From Roseicyclus persicicus (GTDB lineage Bacteria > Pseudomonadota > Alphaproteobacteria > Rhodobacterales > Rhodobacteraceae): a DNA stretch of 64,000 nt. Every line of letters starts with the position of its first letter. Positions within the stretch are counted from its first letter, which is position 1. Where the stretch lies: NCBI RefSeq assembly GCF_012395815.1, contig NZ_JAAZQQ010000007.1:62001-126000 (forward strand), written 5' to 3'. A program made the translations under genes and the position numbers. The notes under the pieces were generated by a model, which saw only the letters and a program-made list of their open reading frames with translations, did not search any database and was not told where the DNA came from. Shown here piece after piece: positions 53,452 to 62,956 of this stretch.

Positions 53452-54784
53452 CGCGTCCTGCCGTGATGAAGGTCATGGGATTCACCGGATCGCCGTTGCG
53501 CCGCACTTCGTAGTGCAGGTGCGTGCCGGTGCACCGTCCGGTGCAGCCCATATCACCGATATGCTCCCCGCGCGAGACCCTTTCGCCCTCGGAGACGTGC
53601 AGCCGGCTCAGGTGGGCGTAGCGGGTGGTGATGCCGAAGCCGTGGTCGATCTCGACCATCAGCCCGTAACCGCTTTGCCGGCCTGCGAAAACCACCCGGC
53701 CATCGCCGCCGGCCACGATGTTGGTGCCGCGCGCCCCGGCGAAGTCGATGCCGGCGTGAAGCCGCCGACCGCCGTTGAACGGGTCGCTGCGGTAGCCGAA
53801 GCCCGAGGTGTTGCGGAAGCTGCCGCGCACCGGGATCGAGAAGGGCAGCTGCTCGGCCGCGATCCGGTGCAGGTTCATCTGGTCGAGCTGTTCCAGCAGT
53901 TCGTTGGCCCGCAGGCTCATGGCGTCCGGCACCCCGTCGCCCGAGGTGGACACCGCGATCGGCATCAGCGGGCCGCCCTGGCCGGAATAGGTGGCGCGCA
54001 CCTGCCCGATCAGCCGGTCGGTCGGGATGCCCGAGGCCGACAGCATCCGGTCGAGCGGCTCCATCGACACGGCGACGGCCTCCTCGATCTGGCGGAACAC
54101 GCGCTCCTGCCGCTCGGCGGCGAGCGCGGCCTCGAACTGCAGCCGGTCGATCTCGGTTGCGGCCTCGGCCACCAGCACGGCGGAGCCGTCGCGCTGGTCG
54201 GCGGTGGTCTCCAGCGCGGACGCCAGCACCTCGATTGTGCGGCCGAGCTCGGCCTCGCGGGCGGCGGCGGTCTGGGCAGTGCCGGTTTCGGTGCGCAGTT
54301 CGCTGCGCAGGGCGACGACCTCGGTGCGGAAGCCGTCGCGCTCGTCGATGGTGCGGCGCAGCGTGGCCTGGATCACGTTGACCGCGGTCTCGAGCTCGCG
54401 GCGGCGCTCCTCGCTGTCCAGAAGCCGGGCCTGCATCGCCGCGACCTGGTCCATCGCGGTGGCAAAGCGTTCCTGCGCCTGCACCGCCTCCATGCTGCGC
54501 ACGTCGACCTCGTGCGAGAGCTGGTTCAGGCGGGTCTGGTAGAGCAGGCTTTCGCGTGCGGCCTGTTCGCGGGCGTTGCCGGCGGAAATCGCGTCGATCA
54601 GGAACACCGAGGTGACGATCACCGTCCATCCGACGACCACCGCGAAGCCCGACAGGATGGCGGCCTGCGTCACGGGTCTCAGGCGGATGAATCGTGTGCC
54701 CTGGTCGGATTTCAGGAAGAGCCGCTGCTCGGGCAGGCGCTGTTCCAGGGCCGCATTCAAGCGGCCGATCAGCCGTGCTGTCAC
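53441..54784 (-). CDS. M23 (LytM-type) peptidoglycan peptidase
   Basis: 447 residues starting GTG at 54784. TM helix about 37-60, long coiled coil (about 75-235), then the M23 domain with GGRRLHAGIDFAG (His, Asp) and THLHYEVRRNG (catalytic His). All Zn residues look present, so active. Likely a membrane-anchored D,D-endopeptidase. Overlaps the bactofilin start. Confidence 0.93.
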   Translation of the reverse strand: MTARLIGRLNAALEQRLPEQRLFLKSDQGTRFIRLRPVTQAAILSGFAVVVGWTVIVTSVFLIDAISAGNAREQAARESLLYQTRLNQLSHEVDVRSMEAVQAQERFATAMDQVAAMQARLLDSEERRRELETAVNVIQATLRRTIDERDGFRTEVVALRSELRTETGTAQTAAAREAELGRTIEVLASALETTADQRDGSAVLVAEAATEIDRLQFEAALAAERQERVFRQIEEAVAVSMEPLDRMLSASGIPTDRLIGQVRATYSGQGGPLMPIAVSTSGDGVPDAMSLRANELLEQLDQMNLHRIAAEQLPFSIPVRGSFRNTSGFGYRSDPFNGGRRLHAGIDFAGARGTNIVAGGDGRVVFAGRQSGYGLMVEIDHGFGITTRYAHLSRLHVSEGERVSRGEHIGDMGCTGRCTGTHLHYEVRRNGDPVNPMTFITAGRDVF

Positions 54785-54972
54785 GTCGTTTGCCCCATCT
54801 TCCCCCCGATTATTATGACCCGTGCCGGTTCTTGTCCGACCGGCTGCGGTCCACTGGGGGAATACTCAGGACCGCGCACTGCCTCAACAGGCTATCCTGC
54901 CACGGCCCAAAAAGCACCGAAATTTGGCCGGTTTGGGCAAAAATCCGCCGATCCGGGGCGCGCGCGCGGGTC

Positions 54973-55797
54973 TCAATCGGCCAGCGGCCAGTAGAAATCG
55001 GGCGGCAGGCCGGCCTCGGCGCGCTTTTCCTCGTTGAAGGGCGGCTTCAGCGCGCCGTGGAAATAGTGGCGGACAAGGCCGTGAAAGGCGTCCTTCGGGT
55101 CGGCGTTCTCGCGCCCGCAGAGGAAGTGGAACCACTTCGAGCCATAGGCGACGTGGTGCACCTCCTCGGCGTAGATCACCTCCAGCGCGGCCACCGCCTG
55201 CGCCGCCGCTGGGTCGTCCTTGGCCTTGCGGAAGGTCTCGATCATCGTCGGCGTCACGTCGAGCCCGCGCGCCTCCAGCACCATCGGCACCACGGCGAGG
55301 CGGCCCATCAGGTCGTCGCGCGTGTCCTCGGCGGCACGCCACATGCCGGCATGGGCGGGCAGCGCGCCGTAGTGGCTGCCCATCGCCTCCAGGCAATCGG
55401 CGACCAGGTTGAAATGCTTGGATTCCTCGTCGGCCGCGCGCACCCAGTCGTCGTAGAAGCCGGAAGGCATCGGCACATGGGTGAAGCGCGCGATGATGTC
55501 CCAGTGCAGGTCGACGGCGTTCAGCTCGATGTGGGCCACGGCGTGCAGCAGCGCGAGGCGCCCCTCGCGGGTGCCGGGGCGGCGGCGGGGCACGTCGCGG
55601 GGGGCCAGCAGGTCGGGCTTGTCGGGGCGCGCGGGGCGGAGCGGCGGGGCGGCGGTGCCGATCTCGGGCAGCCGGCCCTCGGCGCGGGCGGCATGCCAGG
55701 CGGCGGCATGGCGGCGCGACAGCGCGGTCTTGTCCCGCGCGTCGGCGGTGGTCAGGACGGCCTCGGCCATCCGGGCAAGGGGGAGCATCTCGGTCAT
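54973..55797 (-). CDS. DUF455 ferritin-like protein
   Basis: 274 residues. RLALLHAVAHIELNAVDLHWD, AADEESKHFNLVADCLEAMGSHYG and YAEEVHHVAYGSKWF give Glu/His residues of a diiron four-helix bundle. DUF455 is related to MiaE/ferritin-like hydroxylases. No substrate known. Start ATG 55797 without a clear ribosome site. Confidence 0.87.
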   Translation of the reverse strand: MTEMLPLARMAEAVLTTADARDKTALSRRHAAAWHAARAEGRLPEIGTAAPPLRPARPDKPDLLAPRDVPRRRPGTREGRLALLHAVAHIELNAVDLHWDIIARFTHVPMPSGFYDDWVRAADEESKHFNLVADCLEAMGSHYGALPAHAGMWRAAEDTRDDLMGRLAVVPMVLEARGLDVTPTMIETFRKAKDDPAAAQAVAALEVIYAEEVHHVAYGSKWFHFLCGRENADPKDAFHGLVRHYFHGALKPPFNEEKRAEAGLPPDFYWPLAD

Positions 55798-55837
55798 GGG
55801 CGCGGTGTGGCGGGGCGCGCGCCGGTCGTCAAGCCGC

Positions 55838-55904
55838 GCGGAAAACTCGAGTTTTCCGCACCGAAAAACTCGAGTTTTTCGTGCCGTTTTCCTGCAGGAA
55901 AACG
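55838..55904. repeat. Palindrome array D (three perfect hairpins) after bcp
   Basis: Hairpin 1 55838-55859 (22 bp, arm GCGGAAAACTC, centre CTCGAG), spacer AC, hairpin 2 55862-55881 (20 bp, arm CGAAAAACTC, centre CTCGAG), spacer TGC, hairpin 3 55885-55904 (20 bp, arm CGTTTTCCTG, centre CTGCAG). It lies 16 bp downstream of the bcp stop on the minus strand and has the same spacers as array B. Confidence 0.9.
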
Positions 55905-55920
55905 CCGCGGCGCGCGGGCC

Positions 55921-56382
55921 TCAGAGCCCCTTGACCGCCGCAAGAACCGCCTCGGCGTGGCCCGGCACCTTGACCTTGCGCCATTCCGCGCGCAGCACGC
56001 CCGACCCGTCGATCAGGAAGGTCGACCGCTCGATCCCCATGTAGGTCTTGCCGTACATGGATTTCTCGGCCCAGACCCCGTAGCGCTCGCACACGTCGCT
56101 GGCCTCGTCGGAGGCCAGCACCACGCCCAGCCCGTGCTTGGCCACGAACTTGTCATGCGACTTGACGCTGTCCTTGGACACACCCACCACCACGGCGCCG
56201 GCGGCCTCGAACTCGGCGGCCATCGCGGTGAAATCCTTGGCCTCGGTGGTGCAGCCCGAGGTGTCGTCCTTGGGGTAGAAATACAGCACCACGGCCTTGG
56301 GGCGCAGCGCCGACAGCGTGATCTCGCCACCGCCGTCGCGGGGCAGGGTGAAGTCGGGGGCGGGGGCGCCTATCTCGGTCAT
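55921..56382 (-). CDS. bcp: Peroxiredoxin of the BCP/PrxQ type
   Basis: 153 residues. PAPDFTLPRDGGGEITLS, peroxidatic Cys in YPKDDTSGCTTEAKDF, and SKDSVKSHDKF. Reduces hydroperoxides with a thioredoxin-type reductant. GAGG precedes ATG 56382. Diverges from the AsmA-like gene. Confidence 0.95.
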   Translation of the reverse strand: MTEIGAPAPDFTLPRDGGGEITLSALRPKAVVLYFYPKDDTSGCTTEAKDFTAMAAEFEAAGAVVVGVSKDSVKSHDKFVAKHGLGVVLASDEASDVCERYGVWAEKSMYGKTYMGIERSTFLIDGSGVLRAEWRKVKVPGHAEAVLAAVKGL

Positions 56383-56486
56383 CGGGTCCTCGTCTGGTCA
56401 GTCATCGCTCGCGGCGCCGCCCGGCGCCGGTCGAATTGCAAGCTAGGCGGATTGCGGCGAAGATAAAGCCCGGACAGGCAAGGCAG

Positions 56487-59400
56487 ATGACAGCGGACAG
56501 GCAGGCCACCCCCGACGGCGCCCCACCCGGCGCGCGCCCCCCGCGCCGGCGGCGGCGGGGGCGTGTCGCGCTGCTGCTCCTGGCCCTCGGGCTGCTGCTC
56601 CTGCCGGCGCTGGCGGCGGGCGCGCTCTACGTCCGGCTCGGCGGCACGCCGCTGGCGCTGCCCGGGCCGATCGCCGACCGGATCGAGGCGCGCCTCGACG
56701 CCGCCATGGCCGCCAACCGGGTCGAGATCGGCACCATCGAGATCAGCCGCCCCGAGGGCACGGTCGAGCTGGGCCTGACGCTGCGCGACCTGCGCCTGTC
56801 CGACCCCGACGGCGCGCCGCGCGCGGCCTTTCCCGCGCTGTCGGTCGAGCTGTCGACCGCCGCGCTGCTGCAGGGCCGGGTGCACCCGCTGCGCGTCGAC
56901 CTGGCCGGGGCGGGGCTGCGGCTGGCGCGGGACGCGTCGGGGCAGATCGACCTCGCCCTGATCGCGGGCGGCGCGGCCAGCGAGCTGAGTCTGGCCGAGA
57001 CGCTCGCCCGCCTCGACACCATGTTCGCCAGCCCCGCCTTCGCCGAGCTGGAGGGCGTCACCGGCACCGGGCTGCAGCTGGTGATGGAGGACGCGATGAC
57101 CGGGCAGGTGATGCGCGTCCGCGAGGCGCGGATGCGGCTCGAACGCAAGGACGGCGTGCTCAGCCTCAGCCTCGGCGGCGCGCTCGAGGGCAGCCGCGCG
57201 GCGACCCTCGACATCGCCCTCACCCGCGACGCGGGCACCGGCACCGCGAACCTCGGCTTCGCCTTTTCCGGCGTCGCCGCGCGCGACGTCGCCACCATCG
57301 GCCCGGCGCTGGCCTGGGTCGACCTGATGCGCGCGCCGATCTCGGGGTTCCTCGGCGGCGCGCTCATGGAGGACGGCTCGGTCGGCGACCTGCGCGTCTC
57401 GCTCGACATCGGGCCGGGGCAGCTGCGGGTGGACGGCGCCGAGACGCCGCTGGGCTTCGACCGCGTGGCCGCCGCGCTGCGCTACGACGCGACCAGCGGC
57501 CGGATCACCTTCGACAGCCTCGCGCTGTCCGCCCCGCAGCTGGGCTTCGACGCCACCGGCCACGCCGACGCCTCGCCCGACGGCAGCCGCTACACCGCCC
57601 AGTTCCGCCTGTCCGACATCACCCTCGCCCCGGGCGAGCTGTTCCCGGCGCCGCTTTCGCTGGATGGCGGGGCGCTGGACCTGCGCCTCACGCTGGCCCC
57701 CCGGCTCGAGATCGAGATCGGGCAGGCCGCGCTGTTCGACGACGGGCTGGCGCTGTCGGCCCATGGCCGGCTGTGGGGCACCGAGGCGGGGCTGGCCCTG
57801 TCGCTTGACGCCAGCCTGCCCGAGGCCGGGGCGGCGCAGGTGCTGGCCTACTGGCCCGAGGCCGCGATCCCGGCCACCCGGACATGGCTGGCCCGGAACC
57901 TGCCGGCCGCGCGCCTGCACGGCGTGGACGTCGCGGTGCGCGCCGCGCCGGGGCAGGCGCCCGAGGTCGCGCTCGACCTCGACTTCACCGAGGCCGAGCT
58001 GGTCGCCCTCGCGGCGCTGCCCCCCATCACCGGGGCCGCCGGCTATGTCAGCCTGGTGGGCCCGCGGCTGGTGCTGCGCCTCGACGAGGGCCAGATCGCG
58101 GCGCCGGGCGGGGCGGCGGTGGCGCTGGACGGCTCCACCATGACGGTGGCCAACACCCGCGTTCCGGGCCCCGAGGCCGAGCTGGACCTTGTGGTCGCGG
58201 GCGAACTGACCGACCTCCTGACGCTGCTGCAGGCGCCGCCGGTCCGGCTGATGCAGGGCAGTGCGATGACGCCCGCCCGGATCGGCACCGGCGCGGCCGA
58301 GATGCACGCCACCATCGTCACCCGCCTGATGCGGCAGGAGGGGATGGGCGACACCCGCTTCGAGGTCGCGGGCACGGTGCGCGGCTTTGCCTCGGACACG
58401 CTGGTGCCCGGCCGCAGCCTCGCCGCCGAGGCGCTGCAGGTCGCCGTCACCCCCGAGGCGGTGCGCATCTCGGGGCGGGCGAGCTTTGACGGCGTGCCCG
58501 TCACGGGCAGCTGGAGCCGCCCCCTCGGCCCCGGCGCCGCGCCCGCCGCCCGGGTCGAGGCCCGCACCGGACTGACGCGCGAGCGGCTGGCCGACCTTGG
58601 CCTGCCGCTGCCGGCCTGGCTGATGTCCGGGCAGGCCGAGGCGGCGCTGGTGCTCGACCTGCCGGACGGCGCCGCGCCGGTCCTGCAGGTCACGTCCGAC
58701 CTGTCGGGGGCGGCGCTTGCGCTGCCGCCGCTGGGCTGGCGGCTGACGCAGGGCCAGACCGGGCGGCTGGACGCGGTGATCCGGCTCGGCCCCGCGCCCG
58801 AGGTCACGCGGCTGGCGCTGGAGGCGGGCGGGCTGACGCTGGAGGGGCGGGTCAGCCTGCGCCCGGGCGGCGGCTTCGACCGGCTGACGGCCGACCGCTT
58901 CCGCCTCGGGCGCTGGCTCGACGTGACCGGCGCCCTGATCGGCCGCGGCGGCGGGCGGCCGCCGGCGGTCGAGGTGACGGGCGGCACGCTCGACCTGCGC
59001 GGCGCGGCGCCCGCGGGCCGGGGCGGCGGCGGGGCCGGGGCCGGGGTGCCGATCACGGCGACGCTCGACCGGCTGCAGGTGACCGAGGGCATCGCCCTGA
59101 CCGCGCTGCTGGCCGAGCTGACCACCGACGGCGGCCTGTCGGGCCAGTTCCGCGCGCGGGTCAACGGCGAGGCGCCGATCACCGGCACGCTGGTCGCGAC
59201 CGAGGCCGGCCCCGCGGTGCGCATCAGGGCCGAGGACGGCGGCGCGGTGCTGCGGTCGGCGGGCGTGTTCCGCTCGGCCTATGGCGGCGCGATGGAGCTG
59301 GTTCTGCGCGCCACCGGGGCCGAGGGCACCTATGACGGCACCCTCAGCATCGACAGCCCGCGGCTGCGCGACGCGCCCGCCATGGCCGAGCTGCTGAACC

Positions 59401-59783
59401 TGATCTCGGTGGTGGGGCTCTTGGAGCAGCTGTCGGAGGAGGGCATCAACCTCGGCACGGTCGACGCGCGGTTCCGCATCACGCCGACGCAGCTGATCTT
59501 GCAGGAAGGCGTGGCCTTCGGCGCCTCGCTCGGCGTGTCGATGGACGGAACCTACGCGCTGGCCACCCGGCAGCTGGACATGGCCGGCGTGATCTCGCCG
59601 CTGAACGCGGTCAACAGCCTGTTCGGCGCGATCTTCTCGCCGCGGCGCGAGGGGCTGTTCGGCTTTGCCTACCGGTTGACGGGGCCCTCCGATAACCCGC
59701 AGGTGGCGGTCAACCCGCTTTCGATTCTGACCCCCGGCGTGTTCCGCGAGATCTTTCGCCGCCCGCCGCCGAACCTCGACTGA
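56487..59783 (+). CDS. AsmA-like (YhdP/TamB-type) envelope protein
   Basis: 1098 residues. Basic N-terminus, one TM helix (about 26-48), then long repeating beta-rich sequence with DUF3971-like motifs ([23 protein letters not shown]) and an AsmA_2-type C-terminus with [30 protein letters not shown]. Such proteins bridge the periplasm and move phospholipids to the outer membrane. AGGCAAGGCAG precedes ATG 56487. No other such gene is in the window. Confidence 0.88.
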   Translation: MTADRQATPDGAPPGARPPRRRRRGRVALLLLALGLLLLPALAAGALYVRLGGTPLALPGPIADRIEARLDAAMAANRVEIGTIEISRPEGTVELGLTLRDLRLSDPDGAPRAAFPALSVELSTAALLQGRVHPLRVDLAGAGLRLARDASGQIDLALIAGGAASELSLAETLARLDTMFASPAFAELEGVTGTGLQLVMEDAMTGQVMRVREARMRLERKDGVLSLSLGGALEGSRAATLDIALTRDAGTGTANLGFAFSGVAARDVATIGPALAWVDLMRAPISGFLGGALMEDGSVGDLRVSLDIGPGQLRVDGAETPLGFDRVAAALRYDATSGRITFDSLALSAPQLGFDATGHADASPDGSRYTAQFRLSDITLAPGELFPAPLSLDGGALDLRLTLAPRLEIEIGQAALFDDGLALSAHGRLWGTEAGLALSLDASLPEAGAAQVLAYWPEAAIPATRTWLARNLPAARLHGVDVAVRAAPGQAPEVALDLDFTEAELVALAALPPITGAAGYVSLVGPRLVLRLDEGQIAAPGGAAVALDGSTMTVANTRVPGPEAELDLVVAGELTDLLTLLQAPPVRLMQGSAMTPARIGTGAAEMHATIVTRLMRQEGMGDTRFEVAGTVRGFASDTLVPGRSLAAEALQVAVTPEAVRISGRASFDGVPVTGSWSRPLGPGAAPAARVEARTGLTRERLADLGLPLPAWLMSGQAEAALVLDLPDGAAPVLQVTSDLSGAALALPPLGWRLTQGQTGRLDAVIRLGPAPEVTRLALEAGGLTLEGRVSLRPGGGFDRLTADRFRLGRWLDVTGALIGRGGGRPPAVEVTGGTLDLRGAAPAGRGGGGAGAGVPITATLDRLQVTEGIALTALLAELTTDGGLSGQFRARVNGEAPITGTLVATEAGPAVRIRAEDGGAVLRSAGVFRSAYGGAMELVLRATGAEGTYDGTLSIDSPRLRDAPAMAELLNLISVVGLLEQLSEEGINLGTVDARFRITPTQLILQEGVAFGASLGVSMDGTYALATRQLDMAGVISPLNAVNSLFGAIFSPRREGLFGFAYRLTGPSDNPQVAVNPLSILTPGVFREIFRRPPPNLD

Positions 59784-59788
59784 CCGCG

Positions 59789-60844
59789 ATGAAGCTCGAC
59801 GATTTCGATTTCGACCTGCCCGAGGACCTGATCGCCACGCGCCCCGCGCGGCCGCGATCCTCGGCGCGTCTGCTCTACGCCAACGGCCCCGAGACCCAGG
59901 ACCGGCATGTCCACGACCTGCCGTCGATCCTGCGCCGCGGCGACCGGCTGATCCTGAACGACACCCGCGTGATCCCCGCGCGGCTGACCGGCGAGCGGCT
60001 GCGCGCGACGCCCGAGGGCGAGGTGCGCGCCAAGGTCGAGGTCACGCTGATGGAGCCGCAGGCCGACGGCACCTGGTCGGCGCTGGCGAAACCGCTGCGC
60101 AAGCTGGGCCTGGGCGAGACCATCGTCTTTTCCCCCGACCTGTCGGCCGAGGTGCAGGGCCTGCACGACGGGCTGCGCCTGCGCTTCAACCTCACGGGGC
60201 CCGACTTCGACGCCGCGCTCAACGCCGCGGGCGCCATGCCGCTGCCGCCCTACATCGCCGGCAAGCGCGCCCCCGACGAGCGCGACCGCGAGGATTACCA
60301 GACCATCTGGGCGAAACGCGCGGGCGCGGTGGCCGCGCCGACGGCAAGCCTGCATTTCGACGAGGCGCTGGTGGCCGCGCTGGGGCAGGCGGGGATCGAC
60401 TTCACCTTCGTCACGCTCCATGTCGGCGCGGGCACCTTCCTGCCGGTCACGGTCGACGACGTGACCACCCACCGGATGCACGCCGAATGGGGCGAGGTGC
60501 GCCCGCAGGCCGCCGACGAGATGAACGCGACCCGCGCCGCCGGCGGCCGGATCATCCCCGTGGGCACCACCGCGCTCCGCCTGATCGAGACGGCGGCGGC
60601 CGCGGACGGCACCATGCGGCCCTTCGAGGGCGACACCGACATCTTCATCTACCCCGGCTATGCCTGGAAGATCACCGACGGGCTGATGACCAATTTCCAC
60701 CTGCCGAAATCGACGCTGATGATGCTGGTCTCGGCTCTGATGGGGCAGGACCGGGTGCGCGAGATCTACGCCCACGCCATCGCGGAGCGCTACCGGTTCT
60801 TCTCCTACGGGGATGCCTCCTTGCTCATGCCCGCCCGGATGTGA
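59789..60844 (+). CDS. queA: S-adenosylmethionine:tRNA ribosyltransferase-isomerase
   Basis: 351 residues. [67 protein letters not shown] are diagnostic. It makes epoxyqueuosine at tRNA position 34. Starts 5 bp after the AsmA-like stop. Confidence 0.97.
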   Translation: MKLDDFDFDLPEDLIATRPARPRSSARLLYANGPETQDRHVHDLPSILRRGDRLILNDTRVIPARLTGERLRATPEGEVRAKVEVTLMEPQADGTWSALAKPLRKLGLGETIVFSPDLSAEVQGLHDGLRLRFNLTGPDFDAALNAAGAMPLPPYIAGKRAPDERDREDYQTIWAKRAGAVAAPTASLHFDEALVAALGQAGIDFTFVTLHVGAGTFLPVTVDDVTTHRMHAEWGEVRPQAADEMNATRAAGGRIIPVGTTALRLIETAAAADGTMRPFEGDTDIFIYPGYAWKITDGLMTNFHLPKSTLMMLVSALMGQDRVREIYAHAIAERYRFFSYGDASLLMPARM

Positions 60845-60890
60845 GAGACCGGGGCAGGGGCGAAACGCCCCGTGGAAAGGACCGGCCGCG

Positions 60891-62156
60891 ATGATCGGCG
60901 TCTTGCGCACAACCTGGCCGCTGTTCCTGGGCCTGATGTTCCTGATGCTCGGCAACGGCCTGCAGGGCACGCTCCTGGGCATCCGCGGCGCCGAGGAGGG
61001 ATTCACCACCGGGCAGATGTCAGTGGTGATGTCGGCCTATTTCGTGGGCTTCCTGTTCGCCTCGCGCATGGCGCCGGCGATGATCCGCCGGGTCGGGCAT
61101 GTCCGCGTCTTCGCGGCGCTCGGTTCCTTCATCTCGGCCGCGCTGATCCTGTTCCCGACGCTGACCGACCCGATCGCCTGGACGCTGCTGCGCGTGGTCA
61201 TCGGGTTCTGCTTCTGCGGGGTCTACATCACGGTCGAAAGCTGGCTGAACGACGCCTCGTCGAACGAGACGCGGGGGCGCGCGATGTCGCTCTACCTGAT
61301 CGTGCAGATGGTGGGCATCATCGCGGCGCAGGCGCTCCTGAACCTGCCGGACCCGAGCGGGTTCCTTTTGTTCATCATCCCCTCGGTGCTGGTCTCCATC
61401 GCCTTCGCGCCGATCCTGCTGACGGCCAACCCCGCGCCGGTCTTCGCCGACGCCAAGCGGATGCGGCTGGCCGAGATCTACCGCACCTCGCCGCTCGGCT
61501 GCGTGTCGGTGTTCCTGCTCGGCGGCATCTTCTCGGCGCTGTTCGGCATGGCCTCGGTGTTCGGCACCGAGGCGGGGCTGACGGTGGGCGAGATCTCGAT
61601 CTTCGTGGCGATCATCTACACCGGGGGGCTTTTGTGCCAGTATCCCATCGGCTGGGCGTCGGACCGGATGGACCGCCGCACGCTGATCCTGGGGCTGTCG
61701 GCCTTCGGGGCGGTGGCGTCGCTGGCCGTGCTGCCCTTCGTGGGCCAGTTCGGCGCGCTGCTGGTGGTGGGGTTCGTCATCGGCGGGGTGGCCAACCCGC
61801 TCTATTCCCTCGCCATCGCCTACACCAACGATTACCTTGCGCCCGAGGACATGGCGAGCGCGTCCGCGGGCCTCTTGCTCCTGAACGGGATCGGGGCGAT
61901 CGGCGGGCCGCTGCTGGTGGGCTGGCTCATGGCGGCGACGGGGCCGGGGGGCTTCTTCGCCTTCATGGGCGGCCTCCTGGCGCTGATGGCGGCCTACTCG
62001 GCCTGGCGGATGACGCGGCGGCCGGCGGGGGCCAAGACCGGCGCCTTCGTGGCGGTGGTGCCCAGCGTCTCGCCCGCCACGGTGGCGGCCGCCGCCATCG
62101 AGGCGTCGGTGCGCGACCGGGCCGAACCGGGCGACGAGGCGGTGGCGAAGGGCTGA
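60891..62156 (+). CDS. MFS transporter
   Basis: 421 residues with about 12 TM segments. FLASRMAPAMIRRVGHVRV and WASDRMDRRTLILGLSAFG contain the MFS loop motifs. Substrate unknown. GGAAAGGA precedes ATG 60891; it follows queA by 46 bp. Confidence 0.9.
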   Translation: MIGVLRTTWPLFLGLMFLMLGNGLQGTLLGIRGAEEGFTTGQMSVVMSAYFVGFLFASRMAPAMIRRVGHVRVFAALGSFISAALILFPTLTDPIAWTLLRVVIGFCFCGVYITVESWLNDASSNETRGRAMSLYLIVQMVGIIAAQALLNLPDPSGFLLFIIPSVLVSIAFAPILLTANPAPVFADAKRMRLAEIYRTSPLGCVSVFLLGGIFSALFGMASVFGTEAGLTVGEISIFVAIIYTGGLLCQYPIGWASDRMDRRTLILGLSAFGAVASLAVLPFVGQFGALLVVGFVIGGVANPLYSLAIAYTNDYLAPEDMASASAGLLLLNGIGAIGGPLLVGWLMAATGPGGFFAFMGGLLALMAAYSAWRMTRRPAGAKTGAFVAVVPSVSPATVAAAAIEASVRDRAEPGDEAVAKG

Positions 62157-62176
62157 GAACAGGGGGAAGCCGGGCG

Positions 62177-62764
62177 ATGAGGACGGCCAAGACGAACCGG
62201 GCGGGCGAGGTCCTGACCTTCTGGGAGGAGGCGGGCCCGGCGACGTGGTACGCCAAGGACGAGCTGTTCGACCGCACCATCCGCGACCGCTTCGGCGCGC
62301 TTTGGGAAACCGCCTGCGACGGGGCCTGCGACCACTGGGCGATGGGGCCGCGCGGCGCGCTGGCCCTGATCGTGCTGCTCGACCAGTTCCCGCGCAACAT
62401 GTTCCGCGACAGCCCGCGCGCCTTCGCCTCGGACGCCCGCGCCCTGCGCTTTGCCAGCACCGCGGTTCTGCACGGCTGGGACCTGCGGGTGGCGGGGCCG
62501 CTGCGGCAGTTCGTCTACATGCCCTTCATGCATTCCGAGCGGCTGACCGACCAGGACCGGTCGGTGCGGCTGTTCAAGGCGCGGATGGCCGAGGGCGACA
62601 ACCTGCTGCACGCCCGCGTCCACCGCGAGATCATCCGCCGCTTCGGCCGCTTTCCCTACCGCAACGCGGCGCTGGGGCGGGTGTCGACGCCCGAGGAACA
62701 GGCGTTCCTGACCGGCGCGGGCTACGGCGGCATCCTGCGCGAGCTGGAGCCGGCGGCGGCCTGA
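62177..62764 (+). CDS. DUF924 family protein
   Basis: 195 residues, helical (TPR-like fold in the family). VLTFWEEAGPATWYAKDELFD, LIVLLDQFPRNMFRDSPRAFASD and FVYMPFMHSERLTDQDRSV are diagnostic. Unknown function. Follows the MFS gene by 20 bp and is followed by array E. Confidence 0.88.
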   Translation: MRTAKTNRAGEVLTFWEEAGPATWYAKDELFDRTIRDRFGALWETACDGACDHWAMGPRGALALIVLLDQFPRNMFRDSPRAFASDARALRFASTAVLHGWDLRVAGPLRQFVYMPFMHSERLTDQDRSVRLFKARMAEGDNLLHARVHREIIRRFGRFPYRNAALGRVSTPEEQAFLTGAGYGGILRELEPAAA

Positions 62765-62770
62765 GTCGAC

Positions 62771-62817
62771 GGAGAACCGCGGTTTTCTTGGGCGCGAAAC
62801 CGCGGTGCCGCGGTTCC
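62771..62817. repeat. Palindrome array E (two hairpins) after DUF924
   Basis: Hairpin 1 62771-62788 (centre CCGCGG, arm GGAGAACCG; two pairs are G-U in the plus strand). Hairpin 2 62796-62817 has AACCGCGG-TG-CCGCGGTT. It starts 6 bp after the stop. Confidence 0.7.
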
Positions 62818-62895
62818 GTCTTGCCGAAGCCACACGCCCCCGCGCCGGCGGCCAGCCCTGCGCCCCGCGCAAACCCGCCTGCGACCCAACGGCAA

Positions 62896-62930
62896 TTGTC
62901 CGCGCGCCCGGAAATCGTTTAACGTTGAAC
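62896..62930 (+). promoter_or_regulatory. lpd promoter overlapped by a palindromic operator
   Basis: TTGTCC (62896-62901), 16 bp, TTTAAC (62918-62923). The near-palindrome GTTTAACGTTGAAC (62917-62930) covers the -10, so a repressor there would block polymerase. It differs by one base from the operator of pdhA at 12352. Confidence 0.65.
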
Positions 62931-62956
62931 AAATGATTTCCGGAGGAGAACGACCC

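Noticed and set aside
59789-62764. Prophage or genomic island
   Set aside because: No integrase, tRNA-flank repeats or phage structural genes are visible. All genes have housekeeping-type relatives.
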